This document shows, in pieces, positions 52,990 through 64,000 of a DNA stretch of 64,000 nt. The stretch covers positions 99,490,467 to 99,554,466 of the forward strand of contig CM041084.1 of the NCBI GenBank assembly GCA_023079485.1, given 5' to 3'. The notes beneath the pieces were generated by a model that did not search any database, was not told the origin of the DNA, and saw only the letters and a list, made by a program, of their open reading frames with translations. This stretch comes from Archilochus colubris. Taxonomy: Eukaryota; Chordata; Aves; Apodiformes; Trochilidae. The position numbers and the translations under genes are program-made. Positions within the stretch are counted from its first letter, which is position 1. Each line of letters opens with the position of its first letter.

Positions 52990-53942
52990 TGTCTTGGGTT
53001 CGTGCGTGTGGTGTTTTGGAAGCAGGAGTGACCATGGGGATGGCTCCTCTGAGAAGCTGCTGGAAGCTCCCCCGGTTCCAAACACTGCCCTGCCTCTGCC
53101 CAAGGCTGAGCAGGTATGGGAAGCTGGATGAGCTTCTGTGAGTAACGTGTTCAAGAAAGAAAAATAAAGCTGCAAAAATATAACAAAAGGGCCCACAGAG
53201 CAGAGGATGAAGTGAGAGAGAAATGCCTGAGCAGAGTTTTCCCAGCAACCTGTGGTGAGATGGCAGCTGTCCCCCTGCAACACAGTGGAGCAGTCACTGA
53301 AGGAGCACAGTGGATCAGTCCCTAAAGGACCATGGTGGGGTAAATGTGGATCCTGGATCACAGAGAGGGTCAGATGTGGATCTGCAGCCATTTAGGACCC
53401 CGTGCCAGAGGAGGTGACTGCTCCCGCAGAAGCCGTGACTCTGTGTGCAGCTCGGGCTGGAGCAGTCTGTGCCTGAGGGACTGCACCTCTGGGAGGGACT
53501 CATGTCCCAGGGGTTCCTGAAGGACTCTCTGCCATGAGCCGGACCCCGCGTTGGAGCAGGGGAAGGCTGTGAGGAGTCCTCCCCCTGAGGAGGAAGGAGC
53601 GGCAGAAACTCCGTGTGGGGAACTGACCCTGAACCCCCCCTGCCCCTCCCCTGTGCCCTGAGGGGGAGGCAGCAGGGAAGGGATCCGGGACTGGGAAGGG
53701 AGGGGTGGGGGGAGAAGGTATGAAGATCTGGCCATGCTTTCCCTTTCTTGTGGATTAAATTAGTTCTTTTTCTCCCCAAGGTTGAATTTGTCTGGTTTTG
53801 CCTGTTACCATAACTGGGGAATGCAAACCTCCGTATCCGTGTCTCGATTAAGGACCCTTTGGATGGATTTTCTCCTCCCTGTCCCACAGTGGGGGTGAGC
53901 GAGTGCAGGCTTGGTTGGCACCGACTGGGCTTAAAATGCGAC
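52990..53942 (+). mobile_element. GC-rich LTR-like element, intron 1
   Basis: A 953-bp block starts TGTCTTGGGTTCG and ends AAAATGCGACA, again a TGTC/GACA inverted repeat. ATTAAA lies at 53754-53759, about 190 bp before the end, as in an R-U5 region. It is much richer in G, C and CpG than the DNA around it. No exact target duplication was found, so the left edge may be off by some bases. It does not resemble the LTRs in introns 3 and 6 beyond the termini. The 209- and 121-codon minus-strand open frames inside are by-products of the GC-rich composition. Confidence 0.72.
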
Positions 53943-56900
53943 ATTACCTTTCTTCCCCAAATGCTCAGATTTCAAAGGGATTTGCCCAAAATACTCTCAT
54001 CAGGCAGCTCACAGGCTCTCCACTAACTTCAGCTAAGGATTTGTGGAAGTGGAAATGTTTCTCCAAATGAGCAGACTCAAGAGAAGGAACATTATTCCCT
54101 TGAAAGAGGGCAAGGTGTTGCTGGTAACATGACCTAGTCAGAAAGGGAGCTGTCTTAACTTAGTACATAGTCCAGTGACTGACATGGCATTAAATCAGCA
54201 GTAAGGAACAAATCCTTGCTTTACACCTCCCTAGCAGTGGGTGGCAGGATTAGCAGTCCCTACAACCCAAGAAATCACAAAGTGACCCATGTGGCTATTG
54301 CACACTTACTCACCCACTGCTTACAAACCACACTGCTCTTCCACAACCTGCCAGCTCTTTTATGGTGTGTAAAGGTGGCAGGGGAATCATAAAGCAATCT
54401 TTTTTTTTTTTTTAATGAGAGGGGGATGGAGAAGGGGATGGAGAACAAAGAAGCTTCCTTCAGAAAAGTTTGAAGTAACTCCAATGGAGTAAAAATGAAT
54501 AAATAAAACAGTAAGGCCAAATAAAAATGAAATTGATGAAGAAATCGTAGCCTGTAGGTCAGTTCCTTTCTCTTCAACGTGACACAAGAACAGCAACACT
54601 GTAGTTATTTTTTTAAAATAACAAATTAACAGTGCTCTGAAAGGCTCAACTTAGTAATTTTAAAGCTCACCTACTTCATTTAAAAAAAAACAAACCAAAA
54701 AGCCCAAAACTGATACTTTTAAATTCAAATATGTATACTTAATCTCTGCATCTTATCACACAAAGTGCAAGCTAACCACACCACCATGCTAGCGTGACTG
54801 TGGACAGCAAAGATAACAGCCTTCTATTATTATTAATATTACTTAGAAACTGCTCCCCCATGTAAAATTTCCAGCTAATTCTCTGCATATTTTTTACATA
54901 TTTCTTTCCCCTCTCCACACAAGTTATCAAATTCAGAGCAGCTGCTATACTGCTGAGGGAAGTGGAGGATTTTAAATTGAAATCAAAGAGCAGAATCTCA
55001 ATCAGTCCATTTCTTATACCCTTGACAGCATGCGGTATGGACGGCTGTGGAGGAAAAAGTCTTTAGCCTGGTGAAAAGGAAGATGGAAACTTGGTGTTTA
55101 TTTGCATTCCTTCATCTCAAATTGTGGCTTTTGGGGACATTAGTTATTTGCTTAGGATGCTGAACTTGTTTTAAATCACCTCTACAGTTTCAAGAAAGAA
55201 CATGATCTCTATAAAAAGCAGCTGTAAATCAGGTGGTATCAATCTAGCTGAGTAATAGGGTGGAGAGGATGAAAGCAGAAACAAGAGGAGAACCTTACAA
55301 AGAGCAGTCACACATACACGAATTTTGGACTAGCAGCATATGCTAAGGAATCTGCAAAAAATCCTCCCGATGGATGGAGGGCACCCAACAGTGCAAAGTC
55401 TGAGGGAATCCTTAGAGAGGCTTGCTTATACTTCAGAGAAAAGCAGCTTTTGAGTACAATAGTGTGGTCACAAGCTGTGCAGAAACAGTTCAGCCTTTTT
55501 TGGGACCACACAGGGCACCAGCTGATTAAGTCTCAGGGAACCTTTTACTTCGAAAAAATCTAACTCAAGACTGAACACTTGGTGAGGAGCAAGATACCTC
55601 ACTTACCCGACACTGCTGCCCCCCCGAAGAAAACTCCATCACAAAACCAAACACCATTAAAAATGCTCTACAGAGCCTGGACTCTGCTGCAACGGGAGGG
55701 AGGGCATTTAATTGGGAAATAGCACCACCTGGTGACTCCTGCTACTGAGGGAGAAGTAAGCTGTCCACTTGGCCAAACTGGGGCAGGAGTAAAGGAGGAA
55801 GGAACTCGAGTGAGCTGAGAGCCAAAAGCCTGAGGACTGCTTGATGGAGTTTCAAGGCCAAACCAAGTGGAACAGAGATGCAAATAAGAGTGCCTGAGCA
55901 CCTTCCCTTGGAAACATGGGCATCTCCTGCTGCTGTTACCACCTTGGGAGCCTTCCATGACACTGTGGTGTGAACATAGCAAAGGCAGTTGCAAAGAGAT
56001 ACCATACCTCACACATACATCACCATATCAATGTACCATGTGAAAGGAAAACACTGAAGCCTTCACAGTATCAACAATGTTGTACACCTCAGAGGGACAT
56101 ATGTTGCTTATTTTGGGGAGATCTTCAGCTTCACGGAGTCACTACTGCCCAACCAAGAACCATGCCACTATTTGCTCTCTACTGATCACTGAATCATAGT
56201 ATTCTCTTCACCAAGGCATAATGCAAACCAACAGGTAAACCTATGCTGTCAGATGCCCTGTAAGTAATAAGACAGTGTATTATCTCACAGCCTGTGGTAT
56301 GCTCTCCTATCTCTCCATTCCCACCACCCAAGTTCACCTTAATGACCACACTCTGCAACTGTCTTGCTGATTTCCCAGCTGAATACCACCACAGATAATT
56401 AAATACAGTTGTTACCATGTTCACTGCTTCATTTTTCAGGTGAGGAGGAGAAATGAGAGCCCCGATCTACCATGGAAAAATTCCCACTGTGGTACCACAG
56501 ATGGGTGGTGGTCACCGCTCATCCCCCACCTCATGAAGGAGGGACCAAGAGCAAACTTAGCAGATCTCTCCAGCATGTGATACCTCAACATGGAGCTAAA
56601 TAAAGTAAAAGTAAAACAAAGGCAAATTGCAAGTCCTGCCTTAATGTCTAAGCCATTTTATAGAGAGCAATATCTGATTTCAGTAACCTAAATAGTCAGG
56701 CTATTTTCTGGACTAACTTGGGGGACCTGAACACTGCAACCTTTTTCCTACCCACTCTAACCCAAAATATACATGCAGTCACATAAAACCATTTGACACA
56801 CTACTCTTCACACAGATAAATTCCTATTTAAAATACAGCAAAAATATATCTGAATAATATCTGCTTAGGAATCCTGACAATTAGCCCTCAAGCTGAAAAA

Positions 56901-59624
56901 TTAAATAAGGGAAAAGTGTTAAGGAAGCAACTTACAAGTCACTGTACCTCACACTGTTAATGATAATGGGTATTGATTGCAAGGGCTCTTATCTCTATAG
57001 GCCATATACATACACACCAGGATAACAGTCTGGTTAAGTATCATTCACCATCATTGTACAATGCAGTGATCTGAGAAACAAAATTCAATTTTCAGTCTAA
57101 ATAATACATAAATAACCTGAGGCTTTCATAGCTTAATAAACATGTTAAGCAACAGCATCCTAATAAATGTTGTTTTTGAGTACAGTTTGGCAGCAAAAAT
57201 TGGGATAAAGAGTCCTGTGTCATTCTTTCCTAATACAATTATTCTTCTAAGTGAACCTTCCCCACATACATTTGTAGCAGCTGAAACTTTAAAAATAATG
57301 GTGTGACAAGGAGGTACTCTTTGACCTAACTGCTGTTTGGCAGAAGTTTCTGTTCATACTCCAACACTGTCTCTTCTGTTGTCAAAGCCTATAATAATTA
57401 GGGACCTTAATTTCAAAATACAAACTTGTTAGTGTCACTAACTAAAAAAGGTAAAAAAAAGAAGAAATCATAAACCTATCTCCCTACATAGAAGATATTA
57501 AAAATCTTCCAGCCAGCATGGAATTGATAATAGAGCCGAAACATTACAGTTCTCTATGAAGGCAGTGTCTCATCCAATTAAGTATATGCACATCAACCAG
57601 GTACAGAATTTGAGGAAAAATACTCTTGGTGTCCAGTTTACTATTTCAATAATATAAAAGCTGTCCAATGATCTCTGGGAAAATTTGCAAAAGGGCTGAA
57701 TTACCTTCAAATTTGCCCATCCAAGTTCAGTAAGCAACTCAATTCAGTGTTCAGACATTCCTCTACCAATCTCTAACTACTTCACATGCAACTTACTATT
57801 GCATTTCATAGCAAAGAGGAAGAAAAAAGCCACATAAATTACTTGTGACAACTGAAACACCAGTTGGAAACCTCAGAATTGGAGCAAAGAAAGCCTGATT
57901 TTCTCTCTCACAGCAACAGGTGATAGAGGGGAAGGAGACAGAGTTTCAGTGGGCAGCTATATAAAGACATTTCCTTTAATAAATGGGAACCAGCCTCATG
58001 GCCCCAAATCTTTACTCCAGATTAGCAGAGCCCTAGTAGATGAAATGTTACCAGCCAGCAAACAGAGGCTACCAACAAATCTTCCTTGCCTCTCTCTGGC
58101 CAAAGGCAACCAGGCCCCACTGACCCCAAGCAGTTCATAACACACCATGAAGGCAGGACAGGAGCTTAGGATTTAGTTCATTTTTTTAATCACCAAAAAC
58201 TCTCTACTTATCAATTCCTTTTTAGCCCATATAACAGCCTGTAAAACTGGTGGTTTCTGATGACTATGGAAAGTAGTCTCCTTTTACCAGCTGCCTAAAG
58301 ACTGGCCAGCTGCTAATGGTATTTTCTTTACATGGGTTGCCCTTACAATTTGCCAAGCACACGCAGCCTCTGAAAACCTACATTAATTACCCTGCAGACA
58401 TGTTACAACATATGTCCTCCCCTGGGGGCATCAGGGGAAGAGATGAGATGTGCTGGAATTTACCAGTATTTTTTATCTAGAGTTACATGTAGATTACATG
58501 TAGATGGAGATTATGCACATGTACGTGGCCATTAAATGGCACCAAGGAGAAGTCCAAAATCCTTGAAACTTGGGATTTTAATTTCCTGAATGGAGACACA
58601 GGAGTGGGAATGGGCAATCAGAGGTCTTCATAAATCTCTGTTAGAAAATATTACACCGAACTATCATATTTAATTTAGATTAATAGTGATTTGGTGTTCA
58701 TTTCACCTCTAGCCTGGACCTGAAGTTCTTCCTAATAAACATCGCTATTTATTTTAAACAGCATTCCATAGGAACCCATCTGGAGCTTTCCCCTCTGTTA
58801 CCCATGCAAGCAAACAGAAGAGATAAGAGCAAGTACAGTATAATAAAATGCAGGGCTGAGTTTATCTGTGGATTTACTGTGTGCTGCTGTGAACTTGCTG
58901 AGAGCGAAGCTATTTGCACCTAACAGGCTCACAAATGGAAGACATTACCAGGACAAGGCTGTATCCCTTAAGCAGTTTACTTTTTGAAGGTTTTCACCCC
59001 CTGATGATTTTCAGCAGGACTGAAACTCAGCAGTTCCTACAGCTGGGACCACAAGTGCCAGGGAATTCAACTTTTTCAGGAAAGGCCTTTTTAAAGGTGC
59101 AGAACAGGAGGTCTCATTGCTGCTATTATAAAGGCACCTTCCTCTCTCCACCACAAAATATAACTAGGAAATAAGTATCTAACTTAGAAGTGACTCACAT
59201 AAAGAAGTTTTGATTCATCCGGCTAGTTTCTCTCATCTTCACCCAAAAATCAGAAACCAGGAATAGTCAAAAGTGTACAGACTTTCCAAATTTCAACAGA
59301 AAACACGCTGGGACAATTTCAAGTGGCAATTCTAAGCCATGAAGTTTAATACATTTAAGGACATCTCAAGGGAAAAGCTTGGATAGAGTAAGAGCTGATT
59401 TGATCTGTCCCTCCAAAGCAGGAGGAGACTGAGCCACACAGAAGGTACTGAGAGTCCCTCTCAGGACATCTTGTTTGGGTACTAACACTTTCTGTGTTGT
59501 AGTGTTAGTGCCTGGGACTGTGTGGAATTGAGTCCAAAATTCCTGCAGATCCAGAGATGCCAGAACAACAGGCAGAGGGATTTTGGACTTATTCACCCTG
59601 CCTTATTTTGTATGTATTATTCCC

Positions 59625-59880
59625 TTCAAAGTTTTGCTCTGTGTGTTTCTCTGTTTCCTTATTTAATGCTTCTCTTTCCCTCTTCTTCTCTGACTTTACC
59701 CCTCACCCTGTGTTCCTCCTTCCCTCTCATCAGTCCCCCACAACGCTCCTCTAATGCTTTCCTTTGGCCTCACAGTTTCAGTCCACCACTTCCTCCTCCA
59801 CTGGTCTCTGTTACCACTTTGTTCCTCCAAATTTCCTCTACACCACCTTTTATACCCCTTTTTCTACTGCTCACAACCTA
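59625..59880. repeat. Pyrimidine-rich tract
   Basis: About 250 bases strongly enriched in C and T on the plus strand, with almost no long purine runs. The bias creates a 119-codon open frame at 59522-59881 that is Ser/Pro/Leu-rich and not gene-like. Confidence 0.7.
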
Positions 59881-61670
59881 AACTATTCCTGTAGAATTTT
59901 TAGTCAGTAGGGCTACCAGGCAAACTCTTTTTATTTGGATTTATTCTTCAAATGCCCAAGGTTCAATCTCTCTCTCTTTCACCACACCAGCTTAAAAGAG
60001 GAGGCAAAGCTGGACATGAAACTCCAGATGAACTTACATGGTCAAATAAAGCACCATCTCCAAAGTGTCTATCAGATCCCAAAAAACAAGCAGAGGTAAA
60101 ACTGAGCTGCTTTATCTGATTTTAATGTTAAAAGACAAGAATCACACAAGAGCTATACTTAATTTATAGTATTTTTTTACTTTTGTCCTCTACACAGGAC
60201 TTCATTCAGCTGAGTATTAAAGTATACAGTGAGCTTTAAGCTTGGGATTCAATTTAGCCTGCTGAACCATGTACCCTGATAGACTGCTGAAGAAGGATTA
60301 CCCCAGTGCTTAGAACTAAGCACGTGCTTAAGGACTCAACTCTAAAAATTAGGGCTTCATTAAGATAATCTTGAATCAGCATTTATGTTATCTGGTTTTA
60401 TACAGATGCCATTTTTGTCACATACATGTCTGTCTAATGTCTAGATGGGCATTTATTCTTTTCAAGAATACCCTGCAGGAAAAAAAAATCTAAGGGGGGG
60501 ACAGGAAATAGTAAACAACAGAACTACTAACTCTGAAGCACAAGCTACACTCTGCTGTTGCAGTCATAACAGCTGAAGACATTAAATGTGGGAGAAAATG
60601 GTTAATTCCTTCATTGACATTCAAGCAAACTAAGACAAAACCAAAGTCCAGCTTTCCCTGAATTTTCCACAATAGCAATATTGGCAAAACAAAAACAAAA
60701 ACAAGCTGATTTACAGGATAATGTAATAAAAAGGGTTGTTTGTAGCATACTCAAGAACTGCCTATCCTAAAAGATGGCCCGCATAGCATTGCAAAGGTTG
60801 GAGTCAGCATGGATTAGGCACCATGAAGAACCTTGGGTCTAAATGTTGTTGGAAGTTTCCTGTTCGTGTCAGCTTACACAAGATACATTGCAAGTGTTGA
60901 TTTTATGGCTCTTAAAATAGATCCACTTGTAATTAGTATGCTAAAGAAAAAACAAGAAGAAATAAGAAGGGAGAAAAAATAGACATAATGGGCTTCCTAT
61001 CCAATAAAGGAATTCTGTTCCATCCCATTTCTCAGATCCCTCCAGGAATTAACCAACTGCCAGATTTATCCAGCTACAAAGTGGATGTGTGTCTCTACAC
61101 ACTGGGAGTGGTGTGTGTCAGTCAGTAAGAGGTTTTGTTTTCCTTTTTAAATTAACAAAGACCATCTCAAGGAAATAGGCAGTATGTGCTTCCAGAAGCT
61201 TCACGAAAATGTAATTGTGACTGCATGGACAAATAACTCAAATTTTTCATTTGCAATATGCATCTAGTTCTTAAACTACTAAACACAGTGGTAATGTGCT
61301 TTCTCTCCCTTAAAGTAGTTAAAAATGATTGACAGTCCCAAGAGCCAATACTTTGGTGTGACCCCCAAGGCATCCAAGTGAATCCTCTTGGGGATGCTTT
61401 TCACACTGCTCTTTGGGAAGCACAATGATCCCTACCACAGCTTCTCTGCATTGGCACACACTAGATGTTGACCAAATACCTGAGGATTCCTCTTCTGCTG
61501 CTGAATCCCCAGCACCAGCGTCACAAGCTGAGAGGCACATCTGGAGCAGCAATCCTAGAGATGAGGTACCAGCTACTACTTATGAGAATAAGATAGAGAT
61601 TAAAGCCACTCCAATGCCCCCTGTATCTCATAGGTCACCAGTGAGCATGGGAGGACACATAAACGACTCC

Positions 61671-62065
61671 AGGCATATTCAGCCTGGAGAAGAGGGGGCT
61701 CCAGGGAGACCTCAGAGTCTTACAGCATCCTTCCAGTACCTGAAGGGGGCCTACAGGAAAGCTGAGGATGAATGTTTTACAAGAACATGTAGTAACAGGA
61801 CAAAGGGTAACAGCTTTAAACGGGAAAATGTAGATTTAGATTAGACATTAAAAAGAAATATTTCACTGTGAGGGTGATGATACACTGGAACAGGTTACCC
61901 AGGGAAGCTGTGGATGCCTCATCCTTGGAAGTGCTCAAGACCAGGCTGGATGGGGCCTTGAGCAATCTGGTCTGGTGGGAGGTGTCCCTGCCCATGCAGG
62001 GGGGTGGGAACTAGATCTTTTAGGTCCCTTTTAACCCAAACCATTCTACAGTCTATGATTCTATG
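61671..62065 (+). mobile_element. CR1 LINE 3' fragment, intron 1
   Basis: The plus strand carries 'attcagcctggagaagaggg', 'actggaacaggttacccagg', 'gaccaggctggatggggcc' and 'ggtgggaggtgtccctgccc', and ends in 'tctatgattctatg', the CR1 terminal repeat. About 395 bp, antisense to RAB31. It overlaps the end of an open frame beginning at 61413. Confidence 0.94.
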
Positions 62066-64000
62066 TCCCACCATGCTGGAGCACAACTTTGCTGACAAAC
62101 CATTAGATCCTAACAGAACTTATTAAATTTTGTTTGCTGAAGGACTACATGGCCCCACCTGTATTTTTTTAATTTCAAAATTAAACCCACTTTAGGAACC
62201 TCCCTAACCCACTTTGGCTCTGAAGACAGTCTTTAAAGTAGTGGAAAATCTGCATCTGATATTCTTTAGCTGTAGGTAAATTCTTGCAAGAGGCTGATAC
62301 TTGTAATTTTCTAAGATTGTTCATAAGGTTTTTCGTAGTTCCCTACAGTTGTGCCCAGCAGAGGCTGACCAGGCCAACCAGGACACCCAGTGACGTCTGC
62401 AGCATCCTGTCACTCTGCTGACAAAGGAGGAAACAATAACTTGGGGACACAAAGTATTTAGTAGCACATGTACTTCCACATGTTGCCCAAATAAAAACTT
62501 ACTCTGTCCAAAACAAAAAGTGCAAAACTGTAACTGCTCTACCCTCTCCTCCAAGAAATATAAAAAAACCACACCCTAACTAGCATTTATGTTTAAAAAT
62601 AGACAGGAAAAAAAAAAACCAAAAAAAAACATTTGTTCCACTGCCTGTTGTTCAGCTTTCACAAGCAGTGCTGTGAGGCTGGAGGCTGTAAATCAAACCA
62701 CTGGCATTTGCTTACACAAGGCTGTGCTCCAAGCCAGCCTCTCATCCACCTCCAGAGGCAGCTTTATAAAGCTTGGATTTGTCTTCTTGTGGTGGTGCAC
62801 AAAACTGCAAGCATTCAGGGGAAGGGTGTATAAGATGTTTCAGAAGAAAAATGAAATGTCTGCCTTTCCTTGTGCATTTCATGTTAAGTTGAGATGGAAT
62901 TTAAGTATTTCCATCCACCTTTACATCATTACCCAGTCTCTACAAGGTAGGTAGAGAGAAAAGAAGTATCTCCATGAGCCTAAAGCTGTCTTTTATTCTC
63001 ATTTTCGTTGGAAGCACATGCCCATGGCAGCCCGCACACACTGTCTGCCGAGGGGCTGCAGGATTCAATTCACAGGAGCTGCCTGGAGGCTGTGACCTCA
63101 AGTTAGTGGGGGCTCTGACAAGCCCTGACAAGGAGCAGAGCACTGAAGGCTTCCTCTGCCCTGTCCAAAAAAGTGTAGGATGATCTGACCCATCAACATG
63201 ATTAGCATTGGATGCAGGTATGATTTTTAAACGTATTTATAATATTTTATAATTCAGCCCATTACCCAAAAGAAGTGGAAGGGAAAAATAACCCATCTTA
63301 AATCTTCTATAAATATTAGTGGACTAAACATTTAGAACTACCAGGCCTTGTAAAGTAGAAGGAAAAGACCAGACTGAACACTAGCTTGTAGTGGCTTTCA
63401 GAGGGAAAACCCATTAGAGCAAGAACTCCACACAGGATAGAAAGCAGCAAGCACTCCTCTTCCTCCTATCCCAACAGGCAGGGTCACCACCTGGACTGTC
63501 CAAGGATGAGCTGTTCCTACCTGTCTCCTTGTGCCACCAGAATGCCCCAGGGACACCAGAGAGACCCACAGCCAGTCCTGGCCATGGTTGGGGTGCTGCA
63601 TGTCACCCTGCAGCCCTCAGTGCCCCATGCTGTGGGTCTGGCTTGTCCATGTGGCTACTAGCCTGTGTGCCACCATCTACAGCACAGGCAAGAAAACCAG
63701 AGAGCAGAAGAGGGAATAGATATTTCTTGAACTGGCACACACTGTCAGCTCTGGAGACAACAAATTATCATTGCCCTGAAAACCAGGTCCTTGGTGGTCT
63801 GCAAAAGAACAAGACTAACCCTGAGAAAGACTGACCTGTCTGATGTGTACATTACCTAATTTATCAAAGGCAAATGCCTTTGTTCCCTTTGATGTCAGGA
63901 TCCACTGGATCAGACAAACCCACCCACTTTCCCACCATCCTTCCTGACCATTTCCTGATACCTCTGGGTATCCCTGGTTGTGCTGGGCCTCAACTCCAAA

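Larger units (their letters stand above)
43088..64000 (-). other. RAB31 intron 1, partial (continues past the window)
   Basis: No match to the expected first exon (encoding about 12 residues ending VCLLG) and no promoter-like CpG island was seen here, so this is taken as the 3' 20.9 kb of intron 1. Contents recognised: poly-A runs at 47150 and 47860, T-rich tract at 46200, an LTR at 52990-53942, a pyrimidine-rich tract at 59625-59880, a plus-strand CR1 at 61671-62065 and possible traces of ancient repeats at 44190, 45409 and 60307. The rest shows nothing I can name; its open frames are short and without family signatures. Confidence 0.8.

Noticed and set aside
52990..53942. RAB31 CpG-island promoter and exon 1
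   Set aside because: No start codon followed by the expected first 12 residues was found on the minus strand, and the block has LTR ends and a plus-strand polyadenylation hexamer.
53315..53944. 209-codon minus-strand open frame, with another of 121 codons
   Set aside because: Both fall in the GC-rich LTR-like block. Low stop frequency there follows from composition, and the sequences are Pro/Ser/Arg-rich without a domain.
59522..59881. 119-codon open frame as a small secreted or membrane protein
   Set aside because: It coincides with a pyrimidine-rich tract that gives Leu/Ser/Pro/Phe codons by composition, and there is no recognisable motif.
1..64000. tRNA genes, rRNA, CRISPR arrays, bacterial operons or integrated mitochondrial DNA
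   Set aside because: No tRNA-like internal promoter pair with cloverleaf, no regularly spaced direct repeats, and no long uninterrupted gene clusters were seen. The window has ordinary vertebrate intron structure.

Overview
This is a stretch of bird nuclear DNA. It is AT-rich and intron-dominated. It carries several CR1 LINE 3' ends with the 8-bp 'gaatcata/gaatcaca' type terminal repeats, and long-terminal-repeat (LTR) elements that open with TGTCCTGG/TGTCTTGG. CR1 plus such LTRs point to Aves, probably Neoaves; I cannot name the species.

Only one protein-coding gene can be supported: RAB31 (Rab22B), a Rab5-subfamily small GTPase, on the minus strand. Six coding exons (exons 2 to 7 of 7) are present at 43008-43087, 40343-40424, 27589-27660, 25648-25754, 21084-21193 and 8709-8806. 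All splice junctions are canonical, the reading frame is continuous, and together they give residues 13 to 194 of a 194-residue protein ending in the prenylation motif Cys-Cys. Exon 1 (about 12 residues, with promoter and 5' UTR) is not in the window and should lie beyond position 64000, so intron 1 is longer than 20.9 kb. The 3' UTR runs down from 8708 for an uncertain distance; minus-strand AATAAA signals occur at 7684, 6664, 4666 and 4623.

Layout: 1-4600 is probably intergenic, with one CR1 fragment and an A-rich tract. 4600-8708 is the 3' UTR or near downstream DNA. 8709-43087 is the exon-bearing part of RAB31. 43088-64000 is part of intron 1. Repeats explain much of the non-coding structure: eight CR1 copies (six on the minus strand, two on the plus strand, one of them a 1.5-kb decayed reverse-transcriptase segment), two closely related ~0.8-kb solo LTRs in introns 6 and 3, and a different ~0.95-kb GC-rich LTR in intron 1. 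All three LTRs are antisense to RAB31.

I found no undescribed multi-gene system, RNA gene, CRISPR array or intact mobile element. The most notable structural point is that the two near-identical LTRs are direct repeats that bracket exons 4 to 6.
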